DNA of 64,000 nt. It comes from Pilatotrama ljubarskyi. Lineage: Eukaryota > Basidiomycota > Agaricomycetes > Polyporales > Polyporaceae. Shown one piece after another: positions 35,629 through 45,474 of the stretch (position 1 is its first letter; each line of letters begins with the position of its first letter). The position numbers and the translations under genes were made by a program. The stretch is taken from assembly GCA_022385805.1 (NCBI GenBank), contig MU277678.1:62001-126000 (forward strand), written 5' to 3'. The notes under the pieces were generated by a model. The model was not told where the DNA came from and did no database searches. It saw only the letters and a program-made list of their open reading frames with translations.

Positions 35629-38046
35629 ATGGCGGCCTCGACAGCTTTTGCAGGGAAATGGTCCACTCTGCCCGTAACACTTACGCCATGGATGTAAGTG
35701 CTTGCGTGCTGTCTATGTCGCGGAACCCGCATGACTTCTACTCAGCCTAGACGTTGTACACTCCATGGGACATACACATATGACGCCCGTGCAAGCATCC
35801 ACCATACCGCTCTTCATGCGCCATAAGGACGTCGTTGTTGAAGCTGTCACCGGGTCCGGAAAGACACTCGCATTTGTGATCCCCATCCTAGAGAAACTCA
35901 TCCGGAGGGAACGGAAGCTAGCGAAAAATGAGATCGGCGCACTTGTGATCAGTCCGACTAGGTACGTCCCTGTAATACATTTCAGACAGGCCGGAATTCA
36001 TCGCTCCCCATAGAGAGTTGGCCACGCAGATACACTCCGTGTTTTCCCTCTTCCTGTCATCCCAGCCATCAAGACAAGCTGCCACCCCATCCCCTGACGA
36101 AGCTTCTGGGTCAGACGTACAGCTCGAGCCGGAATACCCTTCCCCGCTTCTGGTCGTATCCTCCGATTCTCCGCCTGCAGAAGACCTGCAGCGCTTCCTC
36201 TCCACCGGTGCAGATATCGTGATCGGCACGCCGGGTCGGATTGAAGAGTTGCTACTCGGAAAGGGCAAGAGTATCGTTAGCGTGAAGGAGCTCGAAGTGC
36301 TCGTCCTAGACGAGGCCGATCGGTACGCTCTTGGCTCCCTGTATGCGCGCTTTTAGCTCACCCTGTCGGTATAGCTTGCTCGACCTGGGCTTCCAAGCAA
36401 CGCTGACTCGGATATTGACCCACCTGCCCAAGCAGCGACGGACTGGTCTCTTCAGCGCGACCATGACTGACGCGGATGCCCTTTCGGAATTGGTCCGTGT
36501 AGGGCTGCGCAATCCTGCACGGATTGTGGTGAAGGTACAGGCCAAGAAGACCAAGGGAAAAGCCGTGGCGGCGGACGGCACGAAGGTGGAACGGGAGGTC
36601 ATCGAGGAACGACGGATACCTGCAAAGTGCGTCCCGGCTGATCAGCTCTCTGTGGTGTTATGCTCATCTTGTATGGACACTCTAGCCTCCAGAACTACTA
36701 CATGCCATGTCCGGCCTCTGAGAAGCTCGTGCAGCTGACCCGTATCATACGGCACGAAATAGAGCATCAACAATCTGCGCGGTTCATCGTTTACTTCGCA
36801 ACATGTGCATGTGTAGACTATTTCTACCGAGTAAGAAACCTGCAGGCTCGCACGTTGGCAATGTGGCTGACCGCTATACCCGTCAGGTCCTCAGCCCGCT
36901 CTTACCATCCGACACCGCACTATTCTCCTTGCACGGCCACCTCCCTCCTACCGCTCGGACGCGCACCCTCACCAACTTCACCAACTCAGCCGCACTGCCC
37001 TCCTCTCCATCCATCCTCCTTGCGACCGATGTTGCCGCTCGTGGTCTCGACCTTCCTGATGTTGACGTCGTGATTCAGTTCGACCCCCCAGCGGACCCAA
37101 AGGCGTTCTCACATCGCTGTGGGAGGACAGCACGAGCTGGCCGGAGTGGAAGGGCGTGGGTTTTGCTTGTCGGGCGCGAGGTCGACTACGTCGAGTTCAT
37201 GTCAGTCCGGAAGATTCCCCTCAGACAGCGGCCCCGCTTTGCTCGTGATGGCTCTACAAAGGCGGACGACGACATGGAGACCGAGGATCCAGAGGTGCAA
37301 GCAGCCTTGCAGAAGATCAGGCAGAGAATACTAACTGACCGTGCGCTACACGATAAGGTACGCGGCCCGTCGGCTTGTGTGTGCGGCAGCATACTGAAGT
37401 GAACAATTGTAGGCAGCAAAGGCGTTTGTATCCTTTGTCCGTGCCTATTCGAAGCACGAGGCGTCGTACATTTTCCGGCTCAAGGACCTAGACTTGGTCG
37501 GTCTCGCGAAAAGTTTCGGGCTACTGCGACTACCCCGGATGCCGGAGCTGAAAGACCTGCCGCGCGACGGATGGGAAGACGCAGGTGTCGATGTATGGTG
37601 CTTTCCACTACTTCCTCTGCGCGCTGCTAATGCATGGGTTTGTTCAGTGGGATTCTTACGCCTACGCGGACAAAGCGCAAGAAGCCAAACGGCTTGCTGA
37701 GGCGACCAAACCCGCCCCCAGCGCGGAAGAGATACAGAAACGGAAAGCCGAGCGTGCGGAGAGGCAGAAGGCCAGCGTCGCCTGGAGCAACCAGATGAAG
37801 AAGAAGGAGGAGCGTGAGAAGCGGAAGGAGAAAAAGGACCGCAAACGCAAATGGCTCAAGACGCAGGCGGGTGCTGCGGTTGAGCAGCCGGGCAGCAAAC
37901 GCAGCCATTATGAAGAGGCCAAGGACGAGAGCGAGGACGATGCGGACGATTGGGCGGAGCTTGCACGGGAGGAGAGGATGGCGAAGAGGGTGAAGAAGGG
38001 GCACTTGAGCCAGAGCGAGTTCGATGCCGAGTTCGCGGATCTGTAG
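35629..38046 (+). CDS. SPB4: DEAD-box RNA helicase SPB4 (DDX55 family)
   Basis: Nucleolar ATP-dependent RNA helicase for 60S ribosomal subunit assembly. The ATG at 35629 gives [20 protein letters not shown] and splices into [20 protein letters not shown], which holds the Q motif. Further motifs are: I, AVTGSGKT; Ia, SPTR joined to ELATQI; Ib, [19 protein letters not shown] joined to [16 protein letters not shown] in [43 protein letters not shown]. The SPB4-specific C-terminal extension follows ([40 protein letters not shown]). The tail is a lysine/glutamate-rich coiled region with [19 protein letters not shown], ending DAEFADL. The short spacing from ATG to Q motif and the [15 protein letters not shown] block separate it from other DEAD-box nucleolar helicases. 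Confidence 0.93.
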
Positions 38047-38329
38047 TCGTGCGTAGAGCTTGAGACGAGACCTCGTCCAGCTTCGACACATTTGTGTGAT
38101 TGTATCCTAGTTATTGTCCAGAATGTCTAGTTTGCCAACCCTTGGGTTGCCAATGCGAGTGCTGGTTCAGCAGCACGACGAGAAACAATCAAGTGGGGAA
38201 TTGATGGGGAACGGGAGTTCACGGGCGCTACTCACAAAGGGGACTTTTCCTTACGCCCTAGCGCACCCTTGCCATAGCTTGCTTTCGCACACACTCCCTT
38301 CCTGACTCCCTTCTTCCCCGGTGTACACC

Positions 38330-40683
38330 ATGGGCCCTAGGCCGTACAGATGGAAGACGAGGAGATGCAATGTACGTTTTCGACAATCATATGCGACCCT
38401 GAAAGAGAAGCACGCGCGCGCCAGGCCGTCCGCTCGTCGACAGGTGTTCCTGAAGTGCGCCCGAGCACACTGTTGCTACGCGCACCTTATTCGCCTTCCA
38501 ACCATCTCACACTCTTCGCGCCCGCTCTGACCACCTCCGTAGTATTACAAGGACAACGGCCAGCCGCGCAGGCTCAGAAGAGGTATCCTTGGCTGTCCAA
38601 ACGGGCTTCATTGCGAGTTCGTGCACCCGGAAGACTCAGGGTGGGAGGACGCACCATCCTCTCATCCGCCTCCTTTGTCATTGGTCTATCCGGACAGCCC
38701 GGAACCATCCTCGGACGCGCCTGTGCCGCCGCCCTCAACGAGTGCGCGCCCGCCTTCGCCCTGCGGCCCGCCTCGGCCGCCTCCTAGAGACCCGCCACTC
38801 CGCGAACGGGTCCCGAGCACGGGTGCAGACCGCGACTTCGACGAAAGGATCGCTTCACGACCGCAACACCCAAGGGCTCCCTCTCCAGCGCCATCGATCG
38901 CGTCTTCCTCGGGCTCGCGGATGCCCCGTACGACCTACGTCGCCAGTGGGGCGCGGAGACCTTCCGAGGACAGGGAGAGAGATGACAAGCGGCCGGACGA
39001 GCGCAGGTATCGAGATGACGATCGACGGAGAGCAGAGGACCGAAGGTATGAGGACCGCAGCAGGGAGCGCGACAGGAGGAGGGACGAGGATCGGTACCGA
39101 GACGATGACCACAGGAGAGATGGAGACAGGCGCAGGGATCGGAGGAGCAGATCGGGCTCGCGTACGCGCCGGCCATCCACTTCCGCACATCCTCCATCCC
39201 GCCCATCCGACATGTACGACCGCGATAGCCAAAGACGCACGTCCCCTCCTCCGCCGAGGAAGGAGCTCACTCCTGAAGAGAAGCGCAAGCTATGGCTTGA
39301 TCGTATCAAGTGCGTCTCCGCCTCTACATTCCTCCTAAAATACCTATAGCTTCGCGCTACAGACTCCTGTCAGGAGCCGTTCAAGCCCGCAGCGAACACA
39401 TCCGGCTACACGAGGACTTGCAGAGATACGAGAGGCTCACGAAGTCAACGCAGTACGAGAATCTACCTGAAGAAGACAAGGCCGCGCTGCAGAAGCTCAT
39501 CGCTGCAACCACTTCGCGATTCCAAGAGAAGCAGCAGGAGTTGAACCGCATCGCAGGGCAACTCATTCCCGAGGACTTCTGGCCTTTCGCACAGCGTGCT
39601 CAACAGGCAGCGGATCCCGGGTTCCAGATGATGACGGAAGTGCTGGCGAGTGTGAAGAGGGACGTCCAGGAACTACATGGATCGCTGGCCAGTGTGCATA
39701 CTTCTCTTCCGTCTGCCGCTGCAACTGCAGTCCCTTCTGGGCCTACTCCTGCGCCGAAGCCCGAACCAGGCGAGATCACTGGGAATACTACAACACGCCC
39801 CAAGAAACGGCGGCGTCTCTCCACCGACCAGGGCGGAGATATAGCAGCTCTCTCCTCCTCTGAGCTGGAGAAGATGCAAGACCGGCTTGCCGCGCTTACC
39901 CACCGGATATCCGATCTGCAGAACGACCTCCTGCAGTACGACAGCAGAGTGGCCGACGAAGTAGAAGCGCAGCTGGATTACAGGATGGCTGGCTTACGCT
40001 TAGGAGTCGGTGGCGAGGCGGAGCCCCTGGCCGATCCGGAGGCGCAGAGGAGAGTAGAGCAGCTCGCTCAAGACGTCGCCTTAGCGCAGAGTCGGACCGC
40101 GGAGGCTGAGGCAGAGCTTGCCAAGCTGCAGTCATACGGCCAGACGCGTGACGAGAAGAACACTAGTATGCAGAAGGAGAATGATGCGCTCAGGAAACAG
40201 ATCGATGAGGTAAGTTTGCACCTTGTTCAATCATGCCTAAGCTATCACCAACGCTGTTCATAGCTCCAGGCGAATCACGCCGAAATGACCAAGTTAGTCA
40301 ACGAGCAAAGGACAGAGATTGGCGCCTTGAACGCCGCCGTGACTGCGCACATTTCCCGTCCACCAAATCCGCCTCTACCTCCAGGACCCCTTACCGCGGA
40401 CGCGATCATTGAAGCCATCAAGCCCCGTCTCCTGTTGGCCGCGCGGGACGATCTCGTACCCATTCTCGAGGAGGTCCGCGCGCACGTCGAGAAACAGCTC
40501 CAGGAGCAGTCCAGCCAGGTCAGCGGCGAGCTCATGGCCCAAATGGGTCCCGTCGTCAGATCCGTGGAATGGATATCTGCATGGATCGAGCGGATACGAG
40601 GCCCAAACGGGGCGCCAAACCCTGCTACCTCGACGGCTGCGACTTCCGCTGCTGTAGACAAGGGGAAGGGGGTTGCAAGATGA
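38330..40683 (+). CDS. CCCH zinc-finger, coiled-coil protein
   Basis: Predicted nuclear RNA-binding protein of unknown specific role. The ATG at 38330 opens MGPRPYRWKTRRCN, which splices to YYKDNGQPRRLRRGILG and CPNGLHCEFVHPEDSGW, a C3H1-type finger. As spliced here the spacing is C-x18-C-x5-C-x3-H, whereas most such fingers have 7-9 residues in the first gap. Next come a Pro/Ser-rich stretch, a strongly charged Arg/Asp/Glu region resembling splicing-factor RS/RD domains (for example RRDEDRYRDDDHRRDGDRRR), and a motif PPPRKELTPEEKRKLWLDRI. A long coiled coil from about 39390 to 40680 includes RYERLTKSTQYENLPEEDKA and RVEQLAQDVALAQSRTAEAE. Introns lie near 38376-38543, 39310-39365 and 40210-40262. 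No close named homologue is recognised with confidence. Confidence 0.78.
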
Positions 40684-40839
40684 TATACTATTCTGCCGCG
40701 TCCACCCGAGTCCATGGCGTTCTGTACTGCTTTCACCCATACCTTATTCCACTATACTGTTGTTGTCTCATTACAACGGACGATGCATAGTATATCATTG
40801 AATGTACGGACATGTTGAGTACGTGGACGTGTAGGTCGT

Positions 40840-40846
40840 AAAAAAA
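40840..40846 (-). terminator. Pol III T-run terminator of the tRNA gene
   Basis: A run of seven T on the minus strand, a few bases past the tRNA 3' end. Such runs stop RNA polymerase III. Confidence 0.7.
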
Positions 40847-40849
40847 GTT

Positions 40850-40942
40850 TGGTCCCCCCGAGGATCGAACTCGGAACCCTTGCATGACAAGGCAGAGGCA
40901 ACCCTATAAGTACAAAGCTCTAACCAGTTGAGCTAGGGGACC
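40850..40942 (-). tRNA. tRNA-Ile (anticodon UAU) with 19-nt intron
   Basis: On the minus strand a complete cloverleaf can be drawn: acceptor stem GGTCCCC/GGGGACC with discriminator A at 40850, D-arm GCTC/GAGC, anticodon stem TTGTA/TGCAA (one G-T pair), T-arm CCGAG/CTCGG around TTCGATC. The anticodon loop reads C-T-TAT-A then a 19-nt intron (40886-40904) then A, with the intron at the canonical position after base 37. The anticodon UAU reads the isoleucine codon AUA. Nuclear tRNA-Ile(UAU) genes usually carry an intron, which the endonuclease removes. A T-run (seven A on the plus strand, 40840-40846) just downstream fits an RNA polymerase III terminator. Confidence 0.93.
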
Positions 40943-41132
40943 ATGTATGTTGCGCCAATGCTGACAACCATGACTATTCTAGACCCGGGCAAGCATAGTA
41001 CTCCTACACGAGTCCTACCGTTCTCCCTCCGTACTCCACTATCCTACACAGTATATTCTATCAGACCGACAGAAAGCGTGGCCATCCAGAGAGATTGCCG
41101 TTCCCAGTATGACCGATGAGAGACCGATGACG

Positions 41133-42141
41133 TTATACTCCAGGATCCACGTTCTCTTCACGGACACCTCCGGACGTTATGCGGATGAAGCGCGTCCCAA
41201 CCCGCTCGCCCTGCTCCGGTGAATGCGTGATCCAGACGATTGCCTTCAGCTTCGAGTCTGGAGACTTCACTGCTGCCACAAGATGCTTCTCGACTTTGCC
41301 CGAGGACTCGGAATCCAGCGCTGAGGTTGGCTCTGAGTACATAAGAACGCTAGTCAGTCCGCCTGAAACACAACCAGGACGGCCGGAATGCGCACCATCG
41401 AGTAGAAGGACCTCCGCCGTGCCCAGGCCGACAGCAATCGCAAGCACGATGCGCTGCGCCTCTCCGCCGCTCAAGTTCGCCCACGACCTGTCCCATAGCT
41501 CCTTCTGAATGCCCCAAGATTCTGCGACGTCGAGCGCCTCGTGGGTCGAGATGTCTGCCTCTATCGGCCTCAGCCCGAGCCCCACGGCGAGGGTGGATGC
41601 GGCCTTGGTCTTCGCTGAGGACTGCTTGTGCACGGCAAACGTGGATACGGCTTTGAGGAAATCGCGCGGCGAGCCGGGGAGCAGGGATGGCCGCTGTGGG
41701 ACGTACATCACTTGGGTGCGGAACTTTGGGATGCCTGCCCGTGTTCGCGCGTCAGCCCGGGGCTGCTGCCTGGCCCTGGCGTTTGAATACATATCACGTA
41801 CCGTAAGATTGCGGGGTCCTTTAGAGCATTGGCTTCAGCATATGGTCCTTCGGCATACTAAAGAGACATTGTACCCACTGTCCCCTGTATAGAACCTCTC
41901 CCTCATACGTGTTGAGATGAGATATACACTTCAACAGCGTCGATTTCCTGCGCGGAGTGCACTTTCGATGATTGAGTTAGAAGGGCGATGTGTGCAACTC
42001 AACTCACCCTGATCCGCTCTTGCCTTGCAGCACGACAATGTCTCCTTCATTTACTATCCGGTTCACATCGGCGAATATAGGCTGGCCTTTCTGCTTGTAG
42101 CAGGCGACATTTTTGAGCTCGAGGATGGGTTGGCCGGACAT
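41133..42141 (-). CDS. Soluble single-domain ABC ATPase
   Basis: One complete ATP-binding cassette with no membrane domain, about 245 residues. The start at 42141 gives MSGQPILELKNVACYKQKGQ. The Walker A motif GKSGSGKST is split by an intron after GKSGSG. The Q-loop region reads VMYVPQRPSLLPGSP, the signature is LSGGEAQR, and Walker B/D-loop is LLLDEPTSALD (an in-frame intron splits LLLD from EPTSALD; reading through it would insert about 23 residues). The H-loop is WITHSPEQ. All catalytic elements are present. The compact layout resembles bacterial FetA/YbbL-type and fungal mitochondrial or cytosolic lone ABC proteins. No permease gene is adjacent (neighbours are a tRNA and TOM40), so substrate and partner are unknown. 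Confidence 0.85.
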
Positions 42142-42518
42142 GCTTGGTCAGGTATACTGTAGTAGGGGAAGGCAGGATACTGCTCGGGCAGGAGATGCAG
42201 AACTCGGAGGCCGTGGACGGCTCTCGCGCTCGCGGGCAACAACGTCATCGTCGCTCGCAGTAAAGCCACCGACGAGCGCTAACGGCGCGCCCGAGACGCG
42301 TCAAGGCACGTGCTGGGGAAGGGCATTGGCGGTGCAGACTCAGAGGTCTCGAGACTCGACGAGAGTCGAACGACTCGGAGCAGTCTGAGTTAGTAGCTCT
42401 TCCGAGGCTGCGAGTACGATGCAACATGTGATTGCAAGTATTATCAGAGCATGAGGAGGGGGAGCGGGCGCGTACATACGCCTAATATTCTACGCTATGG
42501 TAATGTACTTCAAGTGTC
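42142..42518. other. Intergenic region between ABC ATPase and TOM40
   Basis: Upstream region of the ABC ATPase gene and 3' flank of TOM40. No gene or repeat seen. Confidence 0.5.
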
Positions 42519-43841
42519 CTACGGCTGGGGCATGGGGACGGCAGGGACGCCGGGTGGCGGGACCATGCCCATCTCCTCAGGAGTCAAGCTCGAGCTGTCG
42601 ATCATCACACCAACGCCGACCTTGGCCGCGTTCTGCAGGAGAAGATTGTCGTGAGCATCATGAGAAGGTGCAGGCAGTCGCATATAGCGCACCTTGAAGT
42701 GGTCGATCTCTCCGGACACCAGGAACGAGAACGTCGGCGCGAACCGCTGCTCAAGGTATGCAGAGACCTTGCCAGTGGAATCAAGTTGCGCACGGAACGA
42801 CGCCATGCGCAGCTCATACCGCGCCGCGAGGGTGGCGAGTGCGTCCCGCCGGCCAGGGGCCGCCATAACCTGGAGCTCCGCAGCGACATCGACCTTCTCG
42901 CTCAGCTTCTGCCAGTAGCTCGCCTGCAGGACACCGGGGCCCTGAACTTGTGCGGTGGCGATCCAGTTCCTGTCCGAGCTAGTGTACTTTGCAAGGTAGG
43001 CAGCCCCAACATCGGACAGGCCGGGCGCCTGCTGCTGGAGGATCGTCTCTACTCCGAGGGCAAGGTTTTTCGTGACGGACTGGAGGTAAGAGCCCATATA
43101 GATGCCGGATAGGTCAGCCGGCGAAATGTTCACCGCCTTCGCATTCAGGGAGTAGTCGGAACCCTGGTAGTCTTGCTCCATCTGGAGGTAGCTCTGCCCG
43201 GGTTGTGTCGACAACTGGAGACGTGGCGGTCACTTTCGTGCGCTTACGTGTCTGGGATGGAGCCACCGGAAGAGCGGGAACGTACCTGCGCCTGAAGTTT
43301 TGAGACGTTGTTCGGGCTCCAACCCTGGTTGAACCGTGCTGACAGGTTGCCGTCGTGGTCGACATTGCCGTGCATGAAGAGCTGCGGAGAACGTGAGCGA
43401 CCCGAGAGAATGCTATTCTAACCTAGGGGGTTCTTCACCTTCTCATTCGCGAACATCGCACCGAAGTGATATGTTGGCGGGGTGGTTTGCGAGCCCAGGT
43501 GGAACGAGTGTGTGACCTGGAACATCGGGTTCATCGACAAGCTCTTCGAGAGGTCGGCCCTCGCGCCATCGAACGCATAGTTGTTCAAGAGCGTCTCTGA
43601 ACGGTCTCCAATGAGTTTTGTGAGTTTCTCCCGGGCAAGAGGGCTTACGCTTCGCCTCCTTCGAGAGGTTCTCGACCGTGCCGGGGTTAGGGAGGTCGAG
43701 GGATTTCCTCCATGCCGCAAAGCGGTTGTAGAGACTACCGAAGGGCCATGAGGAGGACGAGGATGAGGACGACGCAACCGGCGCTGGCGAGGGCGGGGCG
43801 GGGGGCGCGTCGACGACGGTGACGGGAGTGGGGACGGACAT
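42519..43841 (-). CDS. TOM40: Mitochondrial import channel TOM40
   Basis: Beta-barrel pore of the TOM complex in the outer mitochondrial membrane, the entry gate for most mitochondrial precursors. The ATG at 43841 begins MSVPTPVTVVDAPPAPPSPA, a Pro/Ala/Ser-rich cytosolic arm with a run of serines, then the conserved FGSLYNRFAAWRKSLDLPNP and NLSKEA. The barrel blocks are FDGARADLSKSLSMNPMFQV, THSFHLGS, YHFGAMFANEK, LFMHGNVDHDGNLSARFNQG, NISPADLSGIYMGSYLQSVT, NLALGVETILQ and ASYWQKLSEKVDVAAELQVM. The C-terminus (GVGVMIDSSSL) ends PAVPMPQP. About 355 residues in six or so exons, standard for fungal TOM40. It is divergent from HSP70, with a 1.07-kb gap. Confidence 0.93.
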
Positions 43842-44700
43842 GACGACTGCAGACAATGACCGAGCGCGCCGATGTAGCCTCCAAAAATTCAGGCGCACAA
43901 GTGCGGCTCAATTAGGCAGCTGCCACGATTCTCCTCCGGGCGCGACCGTCACGCCGACTGAAGCGCCGGGCGCAACTTTGACGCCTCCGAGTCGCTGACC
44001 ACCGCCGCACGGCATTGCGAGTCCACAGCAGAGACATGGATGTGTTAGAGAGTCTTTCACAATGACACCATGCACATTGGGAGGGAGCCGAATGAGTAGA
44101 CAGACGACAAAAGACTGGATGCCTCATGTCGGTGATCAGCATACTATCCTTGAGAACGTCCACAATGGAGGCGTAGTACTTTCGCCACAGTAGCCTCAGC
44201 ATTCTGCGAATGCGGACACGTTGAAAGCACGCCTGTCGTTATCACACACATGCAGATCTCCCATGCGGATATTAGATTGCTCGTCGAAAGCTACAGAGGT
44301 AGAGGCATCCCAGCCGGAAGGTGCAGACCGAGAGCGATGCATTCGAGGATCGCCCAAATATGGATGATGCCAAACGGCCCCGGACGCATGCGTATTCAGA
44401 ATACCACGGAGAGTTGTGTATACAGCGCAGATCCTGTTGGCTCGATGGGAGAAGCCGTCTTCCAGAAGGTGTAAGGAAGAGCGCCGCTGTATTCAAACGC
44501 GATATGGACGCGTCTCACGCGTCGTGACGCTGCTAGGTGAGCAAGAGATGGACCCAGTAGCGGCTGGCGATGTCGAGGGTGGATGTGAACAGTCTGCGTA
44601 TGTTCTCGTAGCTGGAGCGGAGGGATGGAGGCGGAAAGGAGAACGAGCAGGAAGTGGCTGGAAGGCGCGGGGGGTGTGACACACGTGACTTTTTCTGGTG
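43842..44700. other. Intergenic region between TOM40 and HSP70
   Basis: Contains the TOM40 promoter and the distal HSP70 upstream region. Short frames on both strands at 44250-44680 lack domains. No gene supported. Confidence 0.5.
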
Positions 44701-44710
44701 ACGTGACGGG

Positions 44711-44767
44711 TGGAATGTGCTGGAAAGGGCAAGAAGGAACGTCGAACGTCCCCGAACACAGTCGAAT
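44711..44767 (+). promoter_or_regulatory. Step-type heat-shock elements of HSP70
   Basis: GAA trinucleotides occur in the same orientation at 44713, 44723 and 44733, then at 44744, 44754 and 44764, with exact 10-bp spacing in each set of three. Heat-shock factor binds repeated nGAAn units; direct repeats at 10-bp period are the step-type variant described in yeast. An additional GAA lies at 44737. The array ends 18 bp before the TATA box of the HSP70 gene, an ideal place for stress induction. Confidence 0.65.
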
Positions 44768-44784
44768 CTCTGCGGGTGAGGGCG

Positions 44785-44792
44785 TATATAAG
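44785..44792 (+). promoter_or_regulatory. TATA box of HSP70
   Basis: TATATAAG lies about 120 bp upstream of the HSP70 start codon and 18 bp downstream of the last GAA unit of the heat-shock array. A CT-rich leader follows, typical of highly expressed fungal genes. Confidence 0.8.
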
Positions 44793-44910
44793 CCATGGCC
44801 CCCCGTCCTCTCCCCCCAACGATCAGTTTACGAACGGACTTGTACTCTCATCTCCTACTCTCTTCCCCTACCGCTTTTCTTAATTTTCTTCTCCCCTCTT
44901 CCCATCCACA

Positions 44911-45441
44911 ATGACCAAGGCGATCGGCATTGATCTTGGTACCACCTACTCGTGAGTACTAGCCGCCTCCTATGCATCGCGCGAACAAATTACTGACTTC
45001 GCCAACCAGGTGCGTTGGTGTCTGGCAGAATGATCGTGTTGAGATCATCGCCAACGACCAGGGCAACCGGACAACGCCCTCATACGTCGCGTTCACCGAC
45101 ACCGAGCGGTTGATCGGTGATGCGGCCAAGAACCAGGTCGCGATGAACCCCCACAACACCGTCTTCGACGCGAAGCGTCTCATCGGTCGCAAGTTCTCCG
45201 ACCCCGAGGTTCAGGCCGATATCAAGCACTTCCCCTTCACCGTCTTCGACAAGGGTGGCAAGCCTTACATCCGTGTCCAGTACCGCGGTGAGACTAAGGA
45301 ATTCGTAAGTACCTGCTGTCGACAATCCGTCCGGATATTTTCCTGACCACGCTCTCGCAGTCTCCCGAGGAAATCTCCTCCATGGTCCTCACGAAGATGA
45401 AGGAGATCGCCGAGTCCTACCTCGGTGGCACCGTCACCTCC

Positions 45442-45474
<33 letters not shown>

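Noticed and set aside
38589..39338. 249-residue plus frame rich in Arg/Gly
   Set aside because: Shadow of the RD/RE-rich exon of the CCCH protein in another frame.
41333..41401. 23-residue insertion in the Walker B region of the ABC ATPase
   Set aside because: Bounded by a GTGCGC donor and a CAG acceptor; splicing restores LLLDEPTSALD, so it is an in-frame intron.
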